Source of the DNA: Granulosicoccus sp963833195
GTDB lineage: Bacteria > Pseudomonadota > Gammaproteobacteria > Granulosicoccales > Granulosicoccaceae
Direction of reading: 5' to 3'
Length of the DNA stretch: 64,000 bases
Assembly (NCBI GenBank): GCA_963833195.1
Contig: CAWHXF010000027.1
Span: 4,092,001 to 4,156,000, forward strand
Part shown: piece by piece, positions 18,236 through 27,676 of the stretch
Layout: each line of letters starts with the position of its first letter
Numbering within the stretch: the first letter of the stretch is position 1
Program-made: the position numbers and the translations under genes
Notes under the pieces: generated by a model
Database searches by the model: none
The model's input: only the letters and a program-made list of their open reading frames with translations
What the model was told of the DNA's origin: nothing

Positions 18236-18841
18236 GTGGCCACGCGACAGGACGCTCGACGGGCACGCGTCGAGCGCAAGACCAACGAGACCGCGATCAC
18301 GGTCGCGCTGGGGCTCGACGGCACCGGCAAGGCGAGCTTCGACACCGGCGTCCCCTTCCTCGAGCACATGCTCGACCAGGTGGCACGCCACGGGCTGTTC
18401 GACCTCGACGTCACCTGCAAGGGCGACCTCGAGATCGACGACCATCACACGGTCGAGGACATCGGCATCACGCTCGGTCAGGCCTTCGCCGAGGCGCTCG
18501 GCGACCGGCGCGGCATCCGCCGCTACGGCCACGCCTACGTGCCGCTGGACGAAGCGTTGTCGCGCGTCGTGATCGATTTCTCCGGCCGTCCGGGGCTGCA
18601 CCTGCGCGCCGACTTCCGGCGCGCGCGCGTCGGCACCTTCGACGTGGACCTCGTGTCCGAGTTCTTCCAGGGTTTCGCGAACCACGCGCGCGCGACCGTG
18701 CATCTCGACGTGCTGCACGGCACGAACGATCACCACAAGATCGAGACGCTCTACAAGGCCTTCGGCCGCGCGCTGCGCGTTGCGTGCGAGATCGACGAGC
18801 GCGCCGGCGGCACCATGCCGTCGACCAAGGGCTCGCTCTAG
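18236..18841 (+). CDS. hisB: Imidazoleglycerol-phosphate dehydratase
   Basis: 201-residue monofunctional HisB (no phosphatase domain), making imidazole-acetol phosphate in histidine synthesis. The paired metal-binding motifs are present: FLEHMLDQVARHG, DDHHTVEDIGI, and the second-half FFQGFANHARATVHLD and GTNDHHKIETLYKAFGRAL. GTG start with GGAG upstream. First gene of hisBHAF, preceded by about 100 bases of leader after the palindromic element, so promoter or leader control may lie there. Intact. Confidence 0.97.
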   Translation: MATRQDARRARVERKTNETAITVALGLDGTGKASFDTGVPFLEHMLDQVARHGLFDLDVTCKGDLEIDDHHTVEDIGITLGQAFAEALGDRRGIRRYGHAYVPLDEALSRVVIDFSGRPGLHLRADFRRARVGTFDVDLVSEFFQGFANHARATVHLDVLHGTNDHHKIETLYKAFGRALRVACEIDERAGGTMPSTKGSL

Positions 18842-18846
18842 CTGCC

Positions 18847-19500
18847 GTGTCACGCGCCGCGCAACGCATCGCCGTCATCGATTACGGCATGGGCAACCTG
18901 CGCTCGGTCGCGAAGGCGCTCGAGCACGTCGCGCCCGAGGCCGACGTCGTGGTCAGCGGCGACGCGTCGGTGATCGCCGCGAGCGACCGCATCCTGTGCC
19001 CGGGCCAGGGCGCCGCGCGCGACTGCATGGCCGCGCTCGTGGCGAGCGGGCTCGACCGCGTGGTGGCCGAGACCATCCACACGCGCCCCTTCCTCGGCAT
19101 CTGCATGGGCTACCAGGTGTTGCTGGGACACAGCGACGAGAACGGCGGCGTGGATTGTCTGGGCGTCATGCCCGGCAACGTGCGCCGCTTCGACGCACCG
19201 CTGCTCGACGCGGACGGCCAGCGGCTGAAGGTTCCTCACATGGGCTGGAGCGAGGTGCGTCGGACGCTGGATCATCCGCTGTGGGCGGGCATCGACGACG
19301 GCGCGCGCTTCTACTTCGCGCACAGCCACTACTGCGTGCCGGACGATCCGTCGACCGTGGCGGGTCGCTGCACGCACGGCATCGACTTCGCCGCGGCCGT
19401 CGCGGCTCCCGGTTTCTTCGCGTGCCAGTTCCATCCCGAGAAGAGCGCGCGCGACGGGCTGAAGCTGCTGGAGAACTTCGTGGGCTGGGACGGCAGGTGA
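18847..19500 (+). CDS. hisH: Imidazole glycerol phosphate synthase, glutaminase subunit
   Basis: 217-residue class I amidotransferase that feeds ammonia from glutamine to HisF. It opens IAVIDYGMGNLRSV. The catalytic Cys86 is in PFLGICMGYQ, and the His-Glu pair is near the end in FACQFHPEKS. The oxyanion strand reads PGQGAA instead of the more common PGVGAF. GTG start 5 bases after hisB. Intact and part of the his operon. Confidence 0.96.
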   Translation: MSRAAQRIAVIDYGMGNLRSVAKALEHVAPEADVVVSGDASVIAASDRILCPGQGAARDCMAALVASGLDRVVAETIHTRPFLGICMGYQVLLGHSDENGGVDCLGVMPGNVRRFDAPLLDADGQRLKVPHMGWSEVRRTLDHPLWAGIDDGARFYFAHSHYCVPDDPSTVAGRCTHGIDFAAAVAAPGFFACQFHPEKSARDGLKLLENFVGWDGR

Positions 19501-19508
19501 GAGGGGCA

Positions 19509-20282
19509 ATGAGCGTGTTCGAGATCATTCCGGCCATCGACATCAAGGAGGGTCGGTGCGTGCGCCTGCGCCAGGGGCGCATGGACGACGACACGGTGTT
19601 CTCCGAGGATCCCGTGGCGGTCGCCCGGCGCTGGCTGGCCGAGGGCGCGCGACGGTTGCACCTCGTCGATCTCGACGGCGCGTTCGCCGGCGAGCCGAGG
19701 AACGCGGCGCTCGTCGCGCGGATCGTGGAAGCCGTGGGCGACGTGCCGGTGCAGATCGGTGGCGGCATCCGCAGCGACGCCATCGCCGATGCCTACATCG
19801 ACGCCGGCATCCGCTGGCTCATCGTCGGCACGCTCGCGGTGAAGGATCCCGCGTTCGTCGATGCGCTGTGCGCGCGTCACCCGGGCCGCGTCATCGTCGG
19901 GCTGGACGCGAACGAGGGCATGGTGGCCACCGAAGGCTGGGCCGAGGCGTCGAGCGTGTCGGCCGTTGACGCCGCGCGTCGCTTCGAGCGCGCCGGGGTC
20001 GCCGCCATCGTCTACACCGACATCGGCCGCGACGGCATGATGCAGGGCGTCAACGTCGAGGCCACCGCGACCCTCGCGCGCGGCATCGACATTCCCGTGA
20101 TCGCGTCCGGCGGCGTGACGAATCTCGGCGACATCGAGGCGTTGCTCGGCGTCGCGGGCGATGGCGTCGTCGGGACCATCGCGGGGCGTGCGCTGTACGA
20201 GGGCACGCTGGATCTCGCCGAGGCGCACCGCCTCGTGGACGCGCGCGCATCGGACGCGCCCGTCACGCGCGGGAGCGCCTGA
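19509..20282 (+). CDS. hisA: ProFAR isomerase
   Basis: 257-residue TIM-barrel isomerase that opens the ribose of ProFAR to give PRFAR. The catalytic Asp is in FEIIPAIDIKEGRCVRL and the second Asp in VYTDIGRDGMM. Phosphate-binding loops are QIGGGIRS and ASGGVTNLGDI. ATG with GAGGGG directly upstream. Sits between hisH and hisF without gaps. Confidence 0.96.
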   Translation: MSVFEIIPAIDIKEGRCVRLRQGRMDDDTVFSEDPVAVARRWLAEGARRLHLVDLDGAFAGEPRNAALVARIVEAVGDVPVQIGGGIRSDAIADAYIDAGIRWLIVGTLAVKDPAFVDALCARHPGRVIVGLDANEGMVATEGWAEASSVSAVDAARRFERAGVAAIVYTDIGRDGMMQGVNVEATATLARGIDIPVIASGGVTNLGDIEALLGVAGDGVVGTIAGRALYEGTLDLAEAHRLVDARASDAPVTRGSA

Positions 20283-20283
20283 G

Positions 20284-21057
20284 GTGGGCGTCGCGCGCCG
20301 CATCATTCCGTGCCTGGACGTCGACGCGGGCCGCGTCGTCAAGGGCGTGCGCTTCGTCGACATCCGCGATGCCGGTGACCCCGTCGAGATCGCGCGCGGC
20401 TACGACCGCGCCGGTGCCGACGAGATCACCTTCCTCGACATCACCGCAAGCTCGTCCGATCGCGACACCATCGTCGAGGTGGTCGAGGCGGTGGCCGCGG
20501 ACGTGTTCATTCCGCTGACCGTCGGCGGCGGCGTGCGCTCGGTGAGCGATGTGCGACGCCTCCTGAACGCCGGGGCCGACAAGGTGGGCATCAACACCGC
20601 GGCCATCGTCGAGCCCGAGCTCGTCGCGCGCGCCGCCGACACGGTGGGCGCGCAGTGCATCGTCGTGGCGATCGACGCGAAGCGCGTGAACGATGTGAAC
20701 GGCCGGCCGCGCTGGGAGGTGTACACGCACGGCGGGCGCCGCGAGACCGGCCTGGACGCGGTCGCCTGGGCGGCGCGCATGGCGTCGCTCGGCGCCGGGG
20801 AGATCCTGTTGACCAGCATGGACCGGGACGGCACGAAGTCCGGCTTCGACCTGGCGCTGAACCGCGCCGTGAGCGACGCGGTGGAGATTCCCGTCATCGC
20901 GTCGGGCGGCGTGGGCACGCTGCAGCACCTGGTGGACGGGGTGCTCGAGGGCGGTGCGGACGCGGTGCTGGCGGCGAGCATCTTCCACTTCGGCGAGCAC
21001 ACCGTCGGGGAGGCGAAGGCGTACATGGCGGAGCGGGGGATCGAGGTTCGGGTCTGA
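20284..21057 (+). CDS. hisF: Imidazole glycerol phosphate synthase, cyclase subunit
   Basis: 257-residue TIM barrel that joins ammonia from HisH with PRFAR to give IGP and AICAR. The catalytic Asp is in RIIPCLDVDAGRVVKG and the second in VVAIDAKRV. GGGVRSVSDV and ASGGVGTLQHL are phosphate loops. GTG start one base after the hisA stop. In related genomes hisI-hisE-tatABC often follow directly; here they appear 29.7 kb further on. Confidence 0.97.
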   Translation: MGVARRIIPCLDVDAGRVVKGVRFVDIRDAGDPVEIARGYDRAGADEITFLDITASSSDRDTIVEVVEAVAADVFIPLTVGGGVRSVSDVRRLLNAGADKVGINTAAIVEPELVARAADTVGAQCIVVAIDAKRVNDVNGRPRWEVYTHGGRRETGLDAVAWAARMASLGAGEILLTSMDRDGTKSGFDLALNRAVSDAVEIPVIASGGVGTLQHLVDGVLEGGADAVLAASIFHFGEHTVGEAKAYMAERGIEVRV

Positions 21058-21139
21058 GACCGAACGCGCGATCGAGTCCGGAACGACGCGCTTCACCAAG
21101 ATCGACGGCCGAAGCGCATATGCGAATATACGGTGAGCG

Positions 21140-22801
21140 TTACCGGAGCACCTCGCCGTTCCTGCGTCCGGGCCTGCCTTCGTGCTCGGCGCTTCCACTC
21201 GTCGCCTTCCGTCGCGGCCCCGCCACCACGCGCCCGTTCGGCCCGATGGCCCTGAAGCGCTGCAGCTTCGATACGAACCCCTTCGCCCGCAGCTCCTGCA
21301 CCTCGCTCAACCCGAGCCTGTCGGCCTCCGGTCCCAGATCGATGTCCTCCACCGACGTGCGCTCCAAGCGCAGATCGCAGTCGTGCAGCGGCTTGTGGCA
21401 GCACGAGCACGTCAGCGCCGCCAGCGCCGCTTCGGTCTTTCCGCCCTCGGCCACCGGCACGACGTGGTGCAGGTCCGTCCAGCGCGTCCGCGTGCAGCCC
21501 GGCATCTGGCAGTGCCGGTCCCGGGCCCGAACCGCCCGCTCCACCTTCGTCGGCCAGCGCCGCGTGCTGCCCCCGACACCCACCACCTCGCCGTTGGGCA
21601 TCGTGGCCACGACGGTGAGCGACGCCTTCGCGGCGATGGTGCGCGCCTCGGCGATCGAGATCGGTCCGTAGCCCGCCACGGTGGGACGCTCGGGCGGCAA
21701 CTCGCCCGGGGCGAGAGAGGCCGCGTCGTCCTCGTCGACGAGGACGCGTGCATCGACGTTCAGCAGCACCCGGTAGCGATCGGCCCGACAGATGGCCTCG
21801 CCGCGGTGGGCGAGTGCCTTGATGGCGTTCAGCATCGCCGCATCGGCGCGGTACTGGCGTGCGGTGCGTTGCGGAGGTATCGACGCGGAGGTGTCGGGCG
21901 CCGGGGCCCGCAGCCCGTTGCGCGCCCGCGCATCCTCCTCGCGCAGCTCGTCCTCGGCGCACTCGTTCGCCTTCAGGTACTCCACGCCCATGGCGAACGG
22001 CAGGTCGAGCACGATGCGCATCCTGGCCTCGCTCGGCTGGTTCCAGGTGAGCGAGCGCTCCTCGAAGGCGAGCGCCGTCGCCGCGGCCAGTGCCGCCTCG
22101 GCACCGGGCTCGCCGCCCTCGCCATCGCCGCCAGCGCCGTCCCGATCCCGATGCCGCCAACGCCGGCACAGCTCGATGGTCTCGGAGACCGACAGGTCGA
22201 GCGATGCGACCGCGAGTTCGGCCTCGCACGTCGCGTCGGCCACGCGCGTGAGCTCGCGCACCTTGGACCACGAGAGCTTGCCCGTCGCGAACAGCGACTC
22301 GATGATCGGCAGCCCGGTCAGCGCGCGTGCCGCGCGCAGGTACTCGAAGGCGTAAACGCGGCTGATGTCGAGCTCGCGATCGAGCCATGCCACGCAGTCG
22401 CGACAGCCGGCGGTACGCCAGAGGCCGGAGGCCTCGAGCGCGGGCAGCAGGCGCACGAGCTCGGCGAGGGTGCGATCGCCAGCGCGAGCGAGCTGGTGCA
22501 GGCGGCCGACGAGGCCCGCGTCGTCGACGGGCGCGGGTGGTGCCCCGGCCGCCCGACGACTCGACTCGCGCAGCCGGGCGACCTTCGCCGCGCGGTCGGA
22601 CGCGGCCACGTCGGCGCCCTGCACGAGCGCCATCGCGAGACGCAAGGCCTGCCCCTCCAGCGCGTGCCCCGCCAGGCTCGACACGTCGGGGGACGGCGAC
22701 GCGCTACTCGATGGTTGCGCCTTTGAAGCGCCGTACCCAGCGGGCTCCTCGGCGACTCGATCGTGCGAGAAAGCTCGGGAAAAACGGGCCAGATCGTACA
22801 T
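21140..22801 (-). CDS. HNH endonuclease with DUF222 domain
   Basis: 553 residues. The N-terminal half (WLDRELDISRVYAFEYLRAA, GKLSWSKVRELTRVA) is the DUF222 helical region common in these nucleases. The C-terminal HNH motif is CQMPGCTRTRWTDLHHVVP, then GGKTEAALAALTCSCCHKPL and the final H in LHDCD. It should be a metal-dependent DNA-cutting protein; targets are unknown for the family, and its members are often scattered accessory genes. The start ATG has GAAGGA 8 bases upstream. It is convergent with hisF and marks the left edge of the segment separating hisF from hisI. Confidence 0.88.
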   Translation of the reverse strand: MYDLARFSRAFSHDRVAEEPAGYGASKAQPSSSASPSPDVSSLAGHALEGQALRLAMALVQGADVAASDRAAKVARLRESSRRAAGAPPAPVDDAGLVGRLHQLARAGDRTLAELVRLLPALEASGLWRTAGCRDCVAWLDRELDISRVYAFEYLRAARALTGLPIIESLFATGKLSWSKVRELTRVADATCEAELAVASLDLSVSETIELCRRWRHRDRDGAGGDGEGGEPGAEAALAAATALAFEERSLTWNQPSEARMRIVLDLPFAMGVEYLKANECAEDELREEDARARNGLRAPAPDTSASIPPQRTARQYRADAAMLNAIKALAHRGEAICRADRYRVLLNVDARVLVDEDDAASLAPGELPPERPTVAGYGPISIAEARTIAAKASLTVVATMPNGEVVGVGGSTRRWPTKVERAVRARDRHCQMPGCTRTRWTDLHHVVPVAEGGKTEAALAALTCSCCHKPLHDCDLRLERTSVEDIDLGPEADRLGLSEVQELRAKGFVSKLQRFRAIGPNGRVVAGPRRKATSGSAEHEGRPGRRNGEVLR

Positions 22802-23062
22802 GTCCGCGGTCCTTCGGAGACGAGTTGTCAGTCTACCTGCGAGCGCGGAACGAAACCGGGACGCGTGACCACAAGGCAGTAAGCACATACAGTGCATTGT
22901 CCGATCATCCGGCACCGAAGGTCCGGTCTTGTCCGCGCTGGGTATGCCTACGTACGCGTGCCCCCGATCGCCTCCGCGGACGCCGCCGACGGCCTCGTCT
23001 CCCCGACCGAAGCCGAACGCTTTGCGCGTCGAAGCGCCCGCGCGTCCGGGGCCGACCTCGAC

Positions 23063-23092
23063 TTGCCCGGCCCGGAACGCACGGCCTAGACT
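23063..23092 (+). promoter_or_regulatory. Possible sigma-70 promoter for the PlsB-like gene
   Basis: TTGCCC (-35) and TAGACT (-10) are separated by 18 bases and end 23 bases before the ATG. The 314-base divergent spacer (22802-23115) is less GC-rich than the surrounding genes near 22880-22930 and should hold promoters for both neighbours. I see no other feature in it. Confidence 0.35.
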
Positions 23093-23115
23093 GCAGCCGT
23101 GCAGACCCGGGCCGC

Positions 23116-24630
23116 ATGAGCACCACGATCCAGCTGCCGCTGTGGCTGGCGCTCGTGGCGTTCGCCGTCTCGGCCCTGTGGCTCGTGCAGAACCTGCTCA
23201 TGCCGTCGGCGCGCTGGTTCGTGCGGCGCCGCGCCAACAAGCTGATCGAGCGGCTCAACGATCGCCTGGCGCTGCGTCTGCCGGGCTTCAAGTTGACGCG
23301 TCGCGACGTGCTCGTCGACCGGTTGAGCTTCGATCCGCGCCTGCTCGAGCTGGTGGACCGCTTGTCCGCCGAGCGCGATTGTCCGCGCGAGCAGCTGATG
23401 GGCGACGTGCGCCGCTACGCGCGCGAGATCGTGCCGGCATTCAACGCCCTGGTGTACTTCAGCGCGGCCTACCGCCTGGCGCGGCGCCTGGTTCACGCCC
23501 TGTACCGGGTGCGCCTGGGGTACGCGGACGACGCCGCGCTCGCGGAGCTCGGCCCCGAGAGCAGCGTGGTGTTCCTGATGAACCACAGGAGCAACATGGA
23601 CTACATCCTGGCCACCTACCTCGCGGCCGAACGCACCGCGTTGTCGTACGCGGTGGGGGAGTGGGCGCGGGTTTGGCCGCTGCAGCAGCTCATCCGCGCG
23701 ATGGGCGGCTACTTCGTGCGTCGCGACTCCGGGGACCCGCTCTACCGCCGCACCCTCGAGTGCTACGTGCAGATGGCCGCCGAGGGCGGCGTGCCGCAGG
23801 CGATCTTCCCGGAAGGCCGGCTCAGCCGCGATGGCCGCCTGGCCCCCGCTCGGCTCGGACTGCTCGGCTATCTCACGCGCGGCTTCGATCCGGACGGTGC
23901 GCGCGACATCGTCTTCATCCCGGTCGGCATCAACTACGACCGGGTGTTCGAGGACCGCAGCCTGCTGCGCGACGCGGATCGCCTGCCGCGTCGCGGCACG
24001 GCCTTCAAGCTTCGCACCACGCTCGGCTTCGTGGTCGGCGCGACGTGGCAGGCCCTGCGCGGCCAGCGTTTCCGCGACGGCTACGCGTGCGTGAACTTCG
24101 GGGAGCCGGTCTCCTACAAGGGCTGGCTCGCCGGGCGCGGCGCCGACACCGCGATTCCGCAAGGCGCGAACGAGCTCGGCGCCAACGAGGCGGGTGCCAA
24201 CGAGGCGGGTGTCGCGCGCGGCGACGTCGCGGACCTGGCCGACGATCTGATGCGGCGCGTCGGTGCCATCACGCCGATCCTGCCCGTCGCCCTCGTCGCG
24301 CGGGTGCTCCTGACGGATGCGGCGCGCAGTCGCGACACGAGCGAGCTCGGGCTCGCCGTCCGCGCGACGCTCGACGAGCTGGAAGCCGCCGGTCACCGCG
24401 CCTACCTGCCGCGCGGCGACGTCGACTACGCGGTGGAGGTCGGCCTGCGCATGCTCGTCCTGCGCGGACTCGTGCGCGTGGAGGATGGACGGGTATCGGT
24501 CGTCCCCGGCGAGATCGGGCTGATCGGCTACTACGCGAACTCGATCGCGCATCTGCCGCAGGCCGGCGAGGCGGACTCCCGTCCGAGCCCGATCGGCACA
24601 ACCGTTGATCCCGAAGTGAGAACTGCGTAG
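23116..24630 (+). CDS. Glycerol-3-phosphate acyltransferase-like protein (PlsB family)
   Basis: 504 residues. After one N-terminal membrane segment (LALVAFAVSALWLVQNLL) comes the acyltransferase core: block I NHRSNMDYI (H-x4-D), the FVRRDSG region, block III FPEGRLSRDGRL and block IV FIPVGINYDRVF. These match PlsB-type enzymes that acylate glycerol-3-phosphate, but the protein is much shorter than the roughly 800-residue E. coli PlsB, so the exact acceptor is uncertain. A short Gly-Ala-Asn-Glu repeat (GANELGANEAGANEAG) lies near residue 350. Divergent from the HNH gene. Confidence 0.85.
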   Translation: MSTTIQLPLWLALVAFAVSALWLVQNLLMPSARWFVRRRANKLIERLNDRLALRLPGFKLTRRDVLVDRLSFDPRLLELVDRLSAERDCPREQLMGDVRRYAREIVPAFNALVYFSAAYRLARRLVHALYRVRLGYADDAALAELGPESSVVFLMNHRSNMDYILATYLAAERTALSYAVGEWARVWPLQQLIRAMGGYFVRRDSGDPLYRRTLECYVQMAAEGGVPQAIFPEGRLSRDGRLAPARLGLLGYLTRGFDPDGARDIVFIPVGINYDRVFEDRSLLRDADRLPRRGTAFKLRTTLGFVVGATWQALRGQRFRDGYACVNFGEPVSYKGWLAGRGADTAIPQGANELGANEAGANEAGVARGDVADLADDLMRRVGAITPILPVALVARVLLTDAARSRDTSELGLAVRATLDELEAAGHRAYLPRGDVDYAVEVGLRMLVLRGLVRVEDGRVSVVPGEIGLIGYYANSIAHLPQAGEADSRPSPIGTTVDPEVRTA

Positions 24631-24683
24631 CATCCGGGTGCGGAATTCGATTCCGCACAGCGGAACCCACTGACGAGCTCCCC

Positions 24684-25742
24684 ATGCAGACGCGCCTCCT
24701 ACGCCCGATCGCCGCAGCGCTCGCCGCTTCGGCCCTGACGCTCTCCGGCGCGGCCACCGCCGCCACGACGCTCATCGCGGGCGAGGCCGGGCCGAACCGC
24801 GGCGCGCGTGCCGCGGCGCTGCAGGCCTTCGCCGACGACGTCGAGGCGCGCACCGACGGCGAGGTGACCGTCGACATCCAGTGGGGCGGGGCGCTGTTCA
24901 AGTCCGAGGCCGCCGTGCAGGGCATCGCGGACGGCATCGCGGACCTCGGCACCATCATCGCGGTGTACTTCCCGCAGGAGATGCTCGGCTACGGCATCGC
25001 CGACCTGCCCGTGCAGAACCCGGACGCCTGGGTCGGCATGCGCGCCACCGACGAGCTGATGCGTGGCTCGGAGGCCATCCAGGCGGATCTCGCCGACAAG
25101 AACCTCGTCTACATCGGCACCTTCACGACCTCGGCCGTGAACATCGGCTGCAAGGACGCCGCGATCCGCACCACCGACGACATCGACGGGCTGAAGGTGC
25201 GCGGCGTCGGCGCGTACGGCGACACGTTCAGGGACTTCGGCGCGAACATGGTCGCCATGTCGATCTACGATGCCTACCAGGGGCTGGATACCGGGCTCAT
25301 CGACTGCTCGCAGGGCTACTCCTACGCGGTGGGCGCGCTGAAGCAGCAGGAGGTCATGTCGAGCTACACCCTGCTCGACTGGGGCCAGGTCGGCGCGCTC
25401 GGCATCTTCATGAACAAGGACATGCACGACTCGCTGGACGACGCGGCGAAGGCGGCGCTGGAGCAGGCCGGCATCGGCATGGCCGACACGCTCGGGAAAC
25501 TCATCACCGCGGACAACGAGAAGGCCATCGAGACGATGAAGGCCGCGGGCGTGGAGATCATCGAGCTGCCCGATGCCGAGCGCGACAAGCTCGTCGAGCG
25601 CGGCGCGGCGTTCGTGGATGAGTGGGTGCAGCGCGCCGACGCGTCCGGCTTCGACGGCGCGGCGCTGCTGAGCGAGTACCGCGGGCTGATCGAGAAGTAC
25701 ACGGGCGAGAGGGACGAGCAGGGCTACCCCTGGGAGCGATAG
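24684..25742 (+). CDS. dctP: TRAP transporter substrate-binding protein
   Basis: 352-residue periplasmic binding protein of the DctP family. A signal peptide ends near GAATAA, followed by the beta strands and ligand helix of the fold (VDIQWGGALFKSEAAVQGI, then DGLKVRGVGAYGD with the family Arg that grips a carboxylate). The ligand is probably an organic acid but cannot be named. It is followed directly by the small and large membrane subunits and an IclR regulator, and then by acyl-CoA genes, which hints that the cargo is an acid activated to a CoA ester. Confidence 0.92.
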   Translation: MQTRLLRPIAAALAASALTLSGAATAATTLIAGEAGPNRGARAAALQAFADDVEARTDGEVTVDIQWGGALFKSEAAVQGIADGIADLGTIIAVYFPQEMLGYGIADLPVQNPDAWVGMRATDELMRGSEAIQADLADKNLVYIGTFTTSAVNIGCKDAAIRTTDDIDGLKVRGVGAYGDTFRDFGANMVAMSIYDAYQGLDTGLIDCSQGYSYAVGALKQQEVMSSYTLLDWGQVGALGIFMNKDMHDSLDDAAKAALEQAGIGMADTLGKLITADNEKAIETMKAAGVEIIELPDAERDKLVERGAAFVDEWVQRADASGFDGAALLSEYRGLIEKYTGERDEQGYPWER

Positions 25743-25758
25743 GACCCGACGCTTCACC

Positions 25759-26307
25759 GTGCTGGCGCGCATCGAACGCTTCCTGCTCGACCTCGCGGTC
25801 GTCGCGATCGTCGGGCTCGGACTGCTGATCACGGTGAGCGTGGTCCTGCGCGCGGGGTTCAACTCCGGCGTGCCCGACACGATCGTGATGGTGCGCGAGC
25901 TCATGGTGGCGGCCATCGTGCTGCCGCTGGCCGCGGCCACGACGGCGCGCGCGCACATCGTGGTGGAGTTCATCGCCAAGCGGCTGTCGCCGCGCGTGCA
26001 GGGCGCGCTGATCGTGTTCGGTTCCGCGTTCGGGCTGCTCGCGCTCGCGCCGCTGCTGTGGGCGGGCTATCGCGAGGTCGCGCACGCGCTCACGAGCGGC
26101 GGCTTCTACTTCGGGCAGCTGAACCTGCCGAAGTGGCCGGGGCGGGTCATCTTCCTCGTCGGCATGGCGTTCTGCTGGCTGCGGCTGCTGCTGCTGGTCG
26201 TCGCCGACTCGCGCAGGCTGCGCGCCGGCGAGACGGTGCCGGGCGTCGCCACGCCGGAAGGCATGCCGACGGGGGCGTCGCTGGAGCGCGCGGTGGACCC
26301 GCGGTGA
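25759..26307 (+). CDS. dctQ: TRAP transporter small membrane subunit
   Basis: 182 residues from a GTG start with four predicted membrane segments (FLLDLAVVAIVGLGLLITV, a second around 50-65, a third around 85-105, and VIFLVGMAFCWLRLLLLVV). ELMVAAIVLPLAAATTARAH matches the DctQ family signature region. It partners DctM in sodium-driven import. Between dctP and dctM, with a Gly/Pro-rich cytoplasmic tail. Confidence 0.9.
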   Translation: MLARIERFLLDLAVVAIVGLGLLITVSVVLRAGFNSGVPDTIVMVRELMVAAIVLPLAAATTARAHIVVEFIAKRLSPRVQGALIVFGSAFGLLALAPLLWAGYREVAHALTSGGFYFGQLNLPKWPGRVIFLVGMAFCWLRLLLLVVADSRRLRAGETVPGVATPEGMPTGASLERAVDPR

Positions 26308-26338
26308 TGGGCCCCGCCACACGCAAGACAGGGCCCTG

Positions 26339-27676
26339 ATGGACGGCACGCTCGTCGGGCTCGTCGCCTTCGCCGCCGTCATCGGCCTGCTGGCGGTGCG
26401 CGTGCCCATCGCGTTCGCGCTCGCGGGCGTCGCGACGCTCGGCAGCTTCGCGATGTTCGCGTCCCGCACCGGCGACTTCCTGCCGGCGCGCGCCATCCGG
26501 CCGACCGCGTCGATCGTGTTCTCGAACTCGTTCGACCTGATCCATTCGTACGACCTGTCGATGATCCCGCTGTTCATCGCGCTCGGTCACATCGCGTACC
26601 GCGCCGAGATCACGACGCGCATCTACCACGCCGCGCGCGTGTGGCTCGTGCGCGTGCCGGGCGGCGTGGCCATGGCCTCCGTCGTCGGTTGCGGCGGGTT
26701 CTCGGCCATCACGGGATCCTCCATCGCGTGCGCGTCGACCATGGGGCGCATCTGCTCGCCGGAGATGCTGCGCATGGGCTACGACCCGCGGCTCGCGACG
26801 GCGAGCGTCGCGGCGGGCGGCACGCTCGGTTCGCTCATTCCGCCGTCCGTGCTGTTCATCATCTACGGCATCTTCACCGAGACCTCGATCGCGAAGCTCT
26901 TCCTCGCGGGCATCCTGCCGGGACTGCTCTCGCTCGCGGGCTTCCTGCTCGTGATCTTCGTGTGGGTGCGCACGGACCCTGCCGCCGCGCCCGCGTGGGA
27001 GGGCGAGATCTCGATGGCGGAACGCCGCGCCGCCGCCTGGTCGGCCTGGCCGGCGCTGCTGCTGTTCGGCATCATCGTCGGTGGCATCTACGGCGGCGTG
27101 TTCACGGCCACCGAGTCCGCGGCGGTGTGCGTGTCGGCCGCCGTGCTGATCGGCTTCGCGCAGCGAAAGCTCACCGTACGCGGGCTGCTCGAGGCGCTGC
27201 GCGAGACCGCCATCCAGACCTCCAGCATCTTCCTGATCGCCGCGGCCGCGAAGATCTTCGTCGCGTTCATCGCGCTGACAAACGTCGCGCCCGCGATCGT
27301 CGAGGCCGTGACCGCGGCCGAGCTGTCGAGCGTGGTGCTGCTGATCGCCATCGCGGCGATCTACCTCGTGCTCGGCATGTTCCTGGACCCCATCGGCATC
27401 ATGGTGCTGACGTTGCCGCTGCTCATCCCGCTGGTGGAGACCTACGGCTTCGACCTGATCTGGTTCGGCGTCGTGGTCATCAAGCTGCTGGAGATCGGGC
27501 TGGTGACGCCGCCCGTGGGCCTGAACGTGTTCGTGATCGCGAACGTGGTGGGTGATCAGGTATCCATCGACCGGATCTTCGCGGGCATCCTGCGCTTCCT
27601 GTCGGTGGACGTGATCGTGCTGGTGCTGATCATGGCGTTCCCGATCATCTCGCTGCTGATACCGGGGGCGGCGTGA
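26339..27676 (+). CDS. dctM: TRAP transporter large permease subunit
   Basis: 445-residue membrane protein of the DctM family with about twelve hydrophobic segments. Characteristic stretches are GGFSAITGSSIACASTMGRI, AAGGTLGSLIPPSVLFIIYG, and the repeated second half FLDPIGIMVLTLPLLIPL and EIGLVTPPVGLNVFVI. This is the translocating subunit. It overlaps the IclR gene by 4 bases (GTGA). Confidence 0.94.
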   Translation: MDGTLVGLVAFAAVIGLLAVRVPIAFALAGVATLGSFAMFASRTGDFLPARAIRPTASIVFSNSFDLIHSYDLSMIPLFIALGHIAYRAEITTRIYHAARVWLVRVPGGVAMASVVGCGGFSAITGSSIACASTMGRICSPEMLRMGYDPRLATASVAAGGTLGSLIPPSVLFIIYGIFTETSIAKLFLAGILPGLLSLAGFLLVIFVWVRTDPAAAPAWEGEISMAERRAAAWSAWPALLLFGIIVGGIYGGVFTATESAAVCVSAAVLIGFAQRKLTVRGLLEALRETAIQTSSIFLIAAAAKIFVAFIALTNVAPAIVEAVTAAELSSVVLLIAIAAIYLVLGMFLDPIGIMVLTLPLLIPLVETYGFDLIWFGVVVIKLLEIGLVTPPVGLNVFVIANVVGDQVSIDRIFAGILRFLSVDVIVLVLIMAFPIISLLIPGAA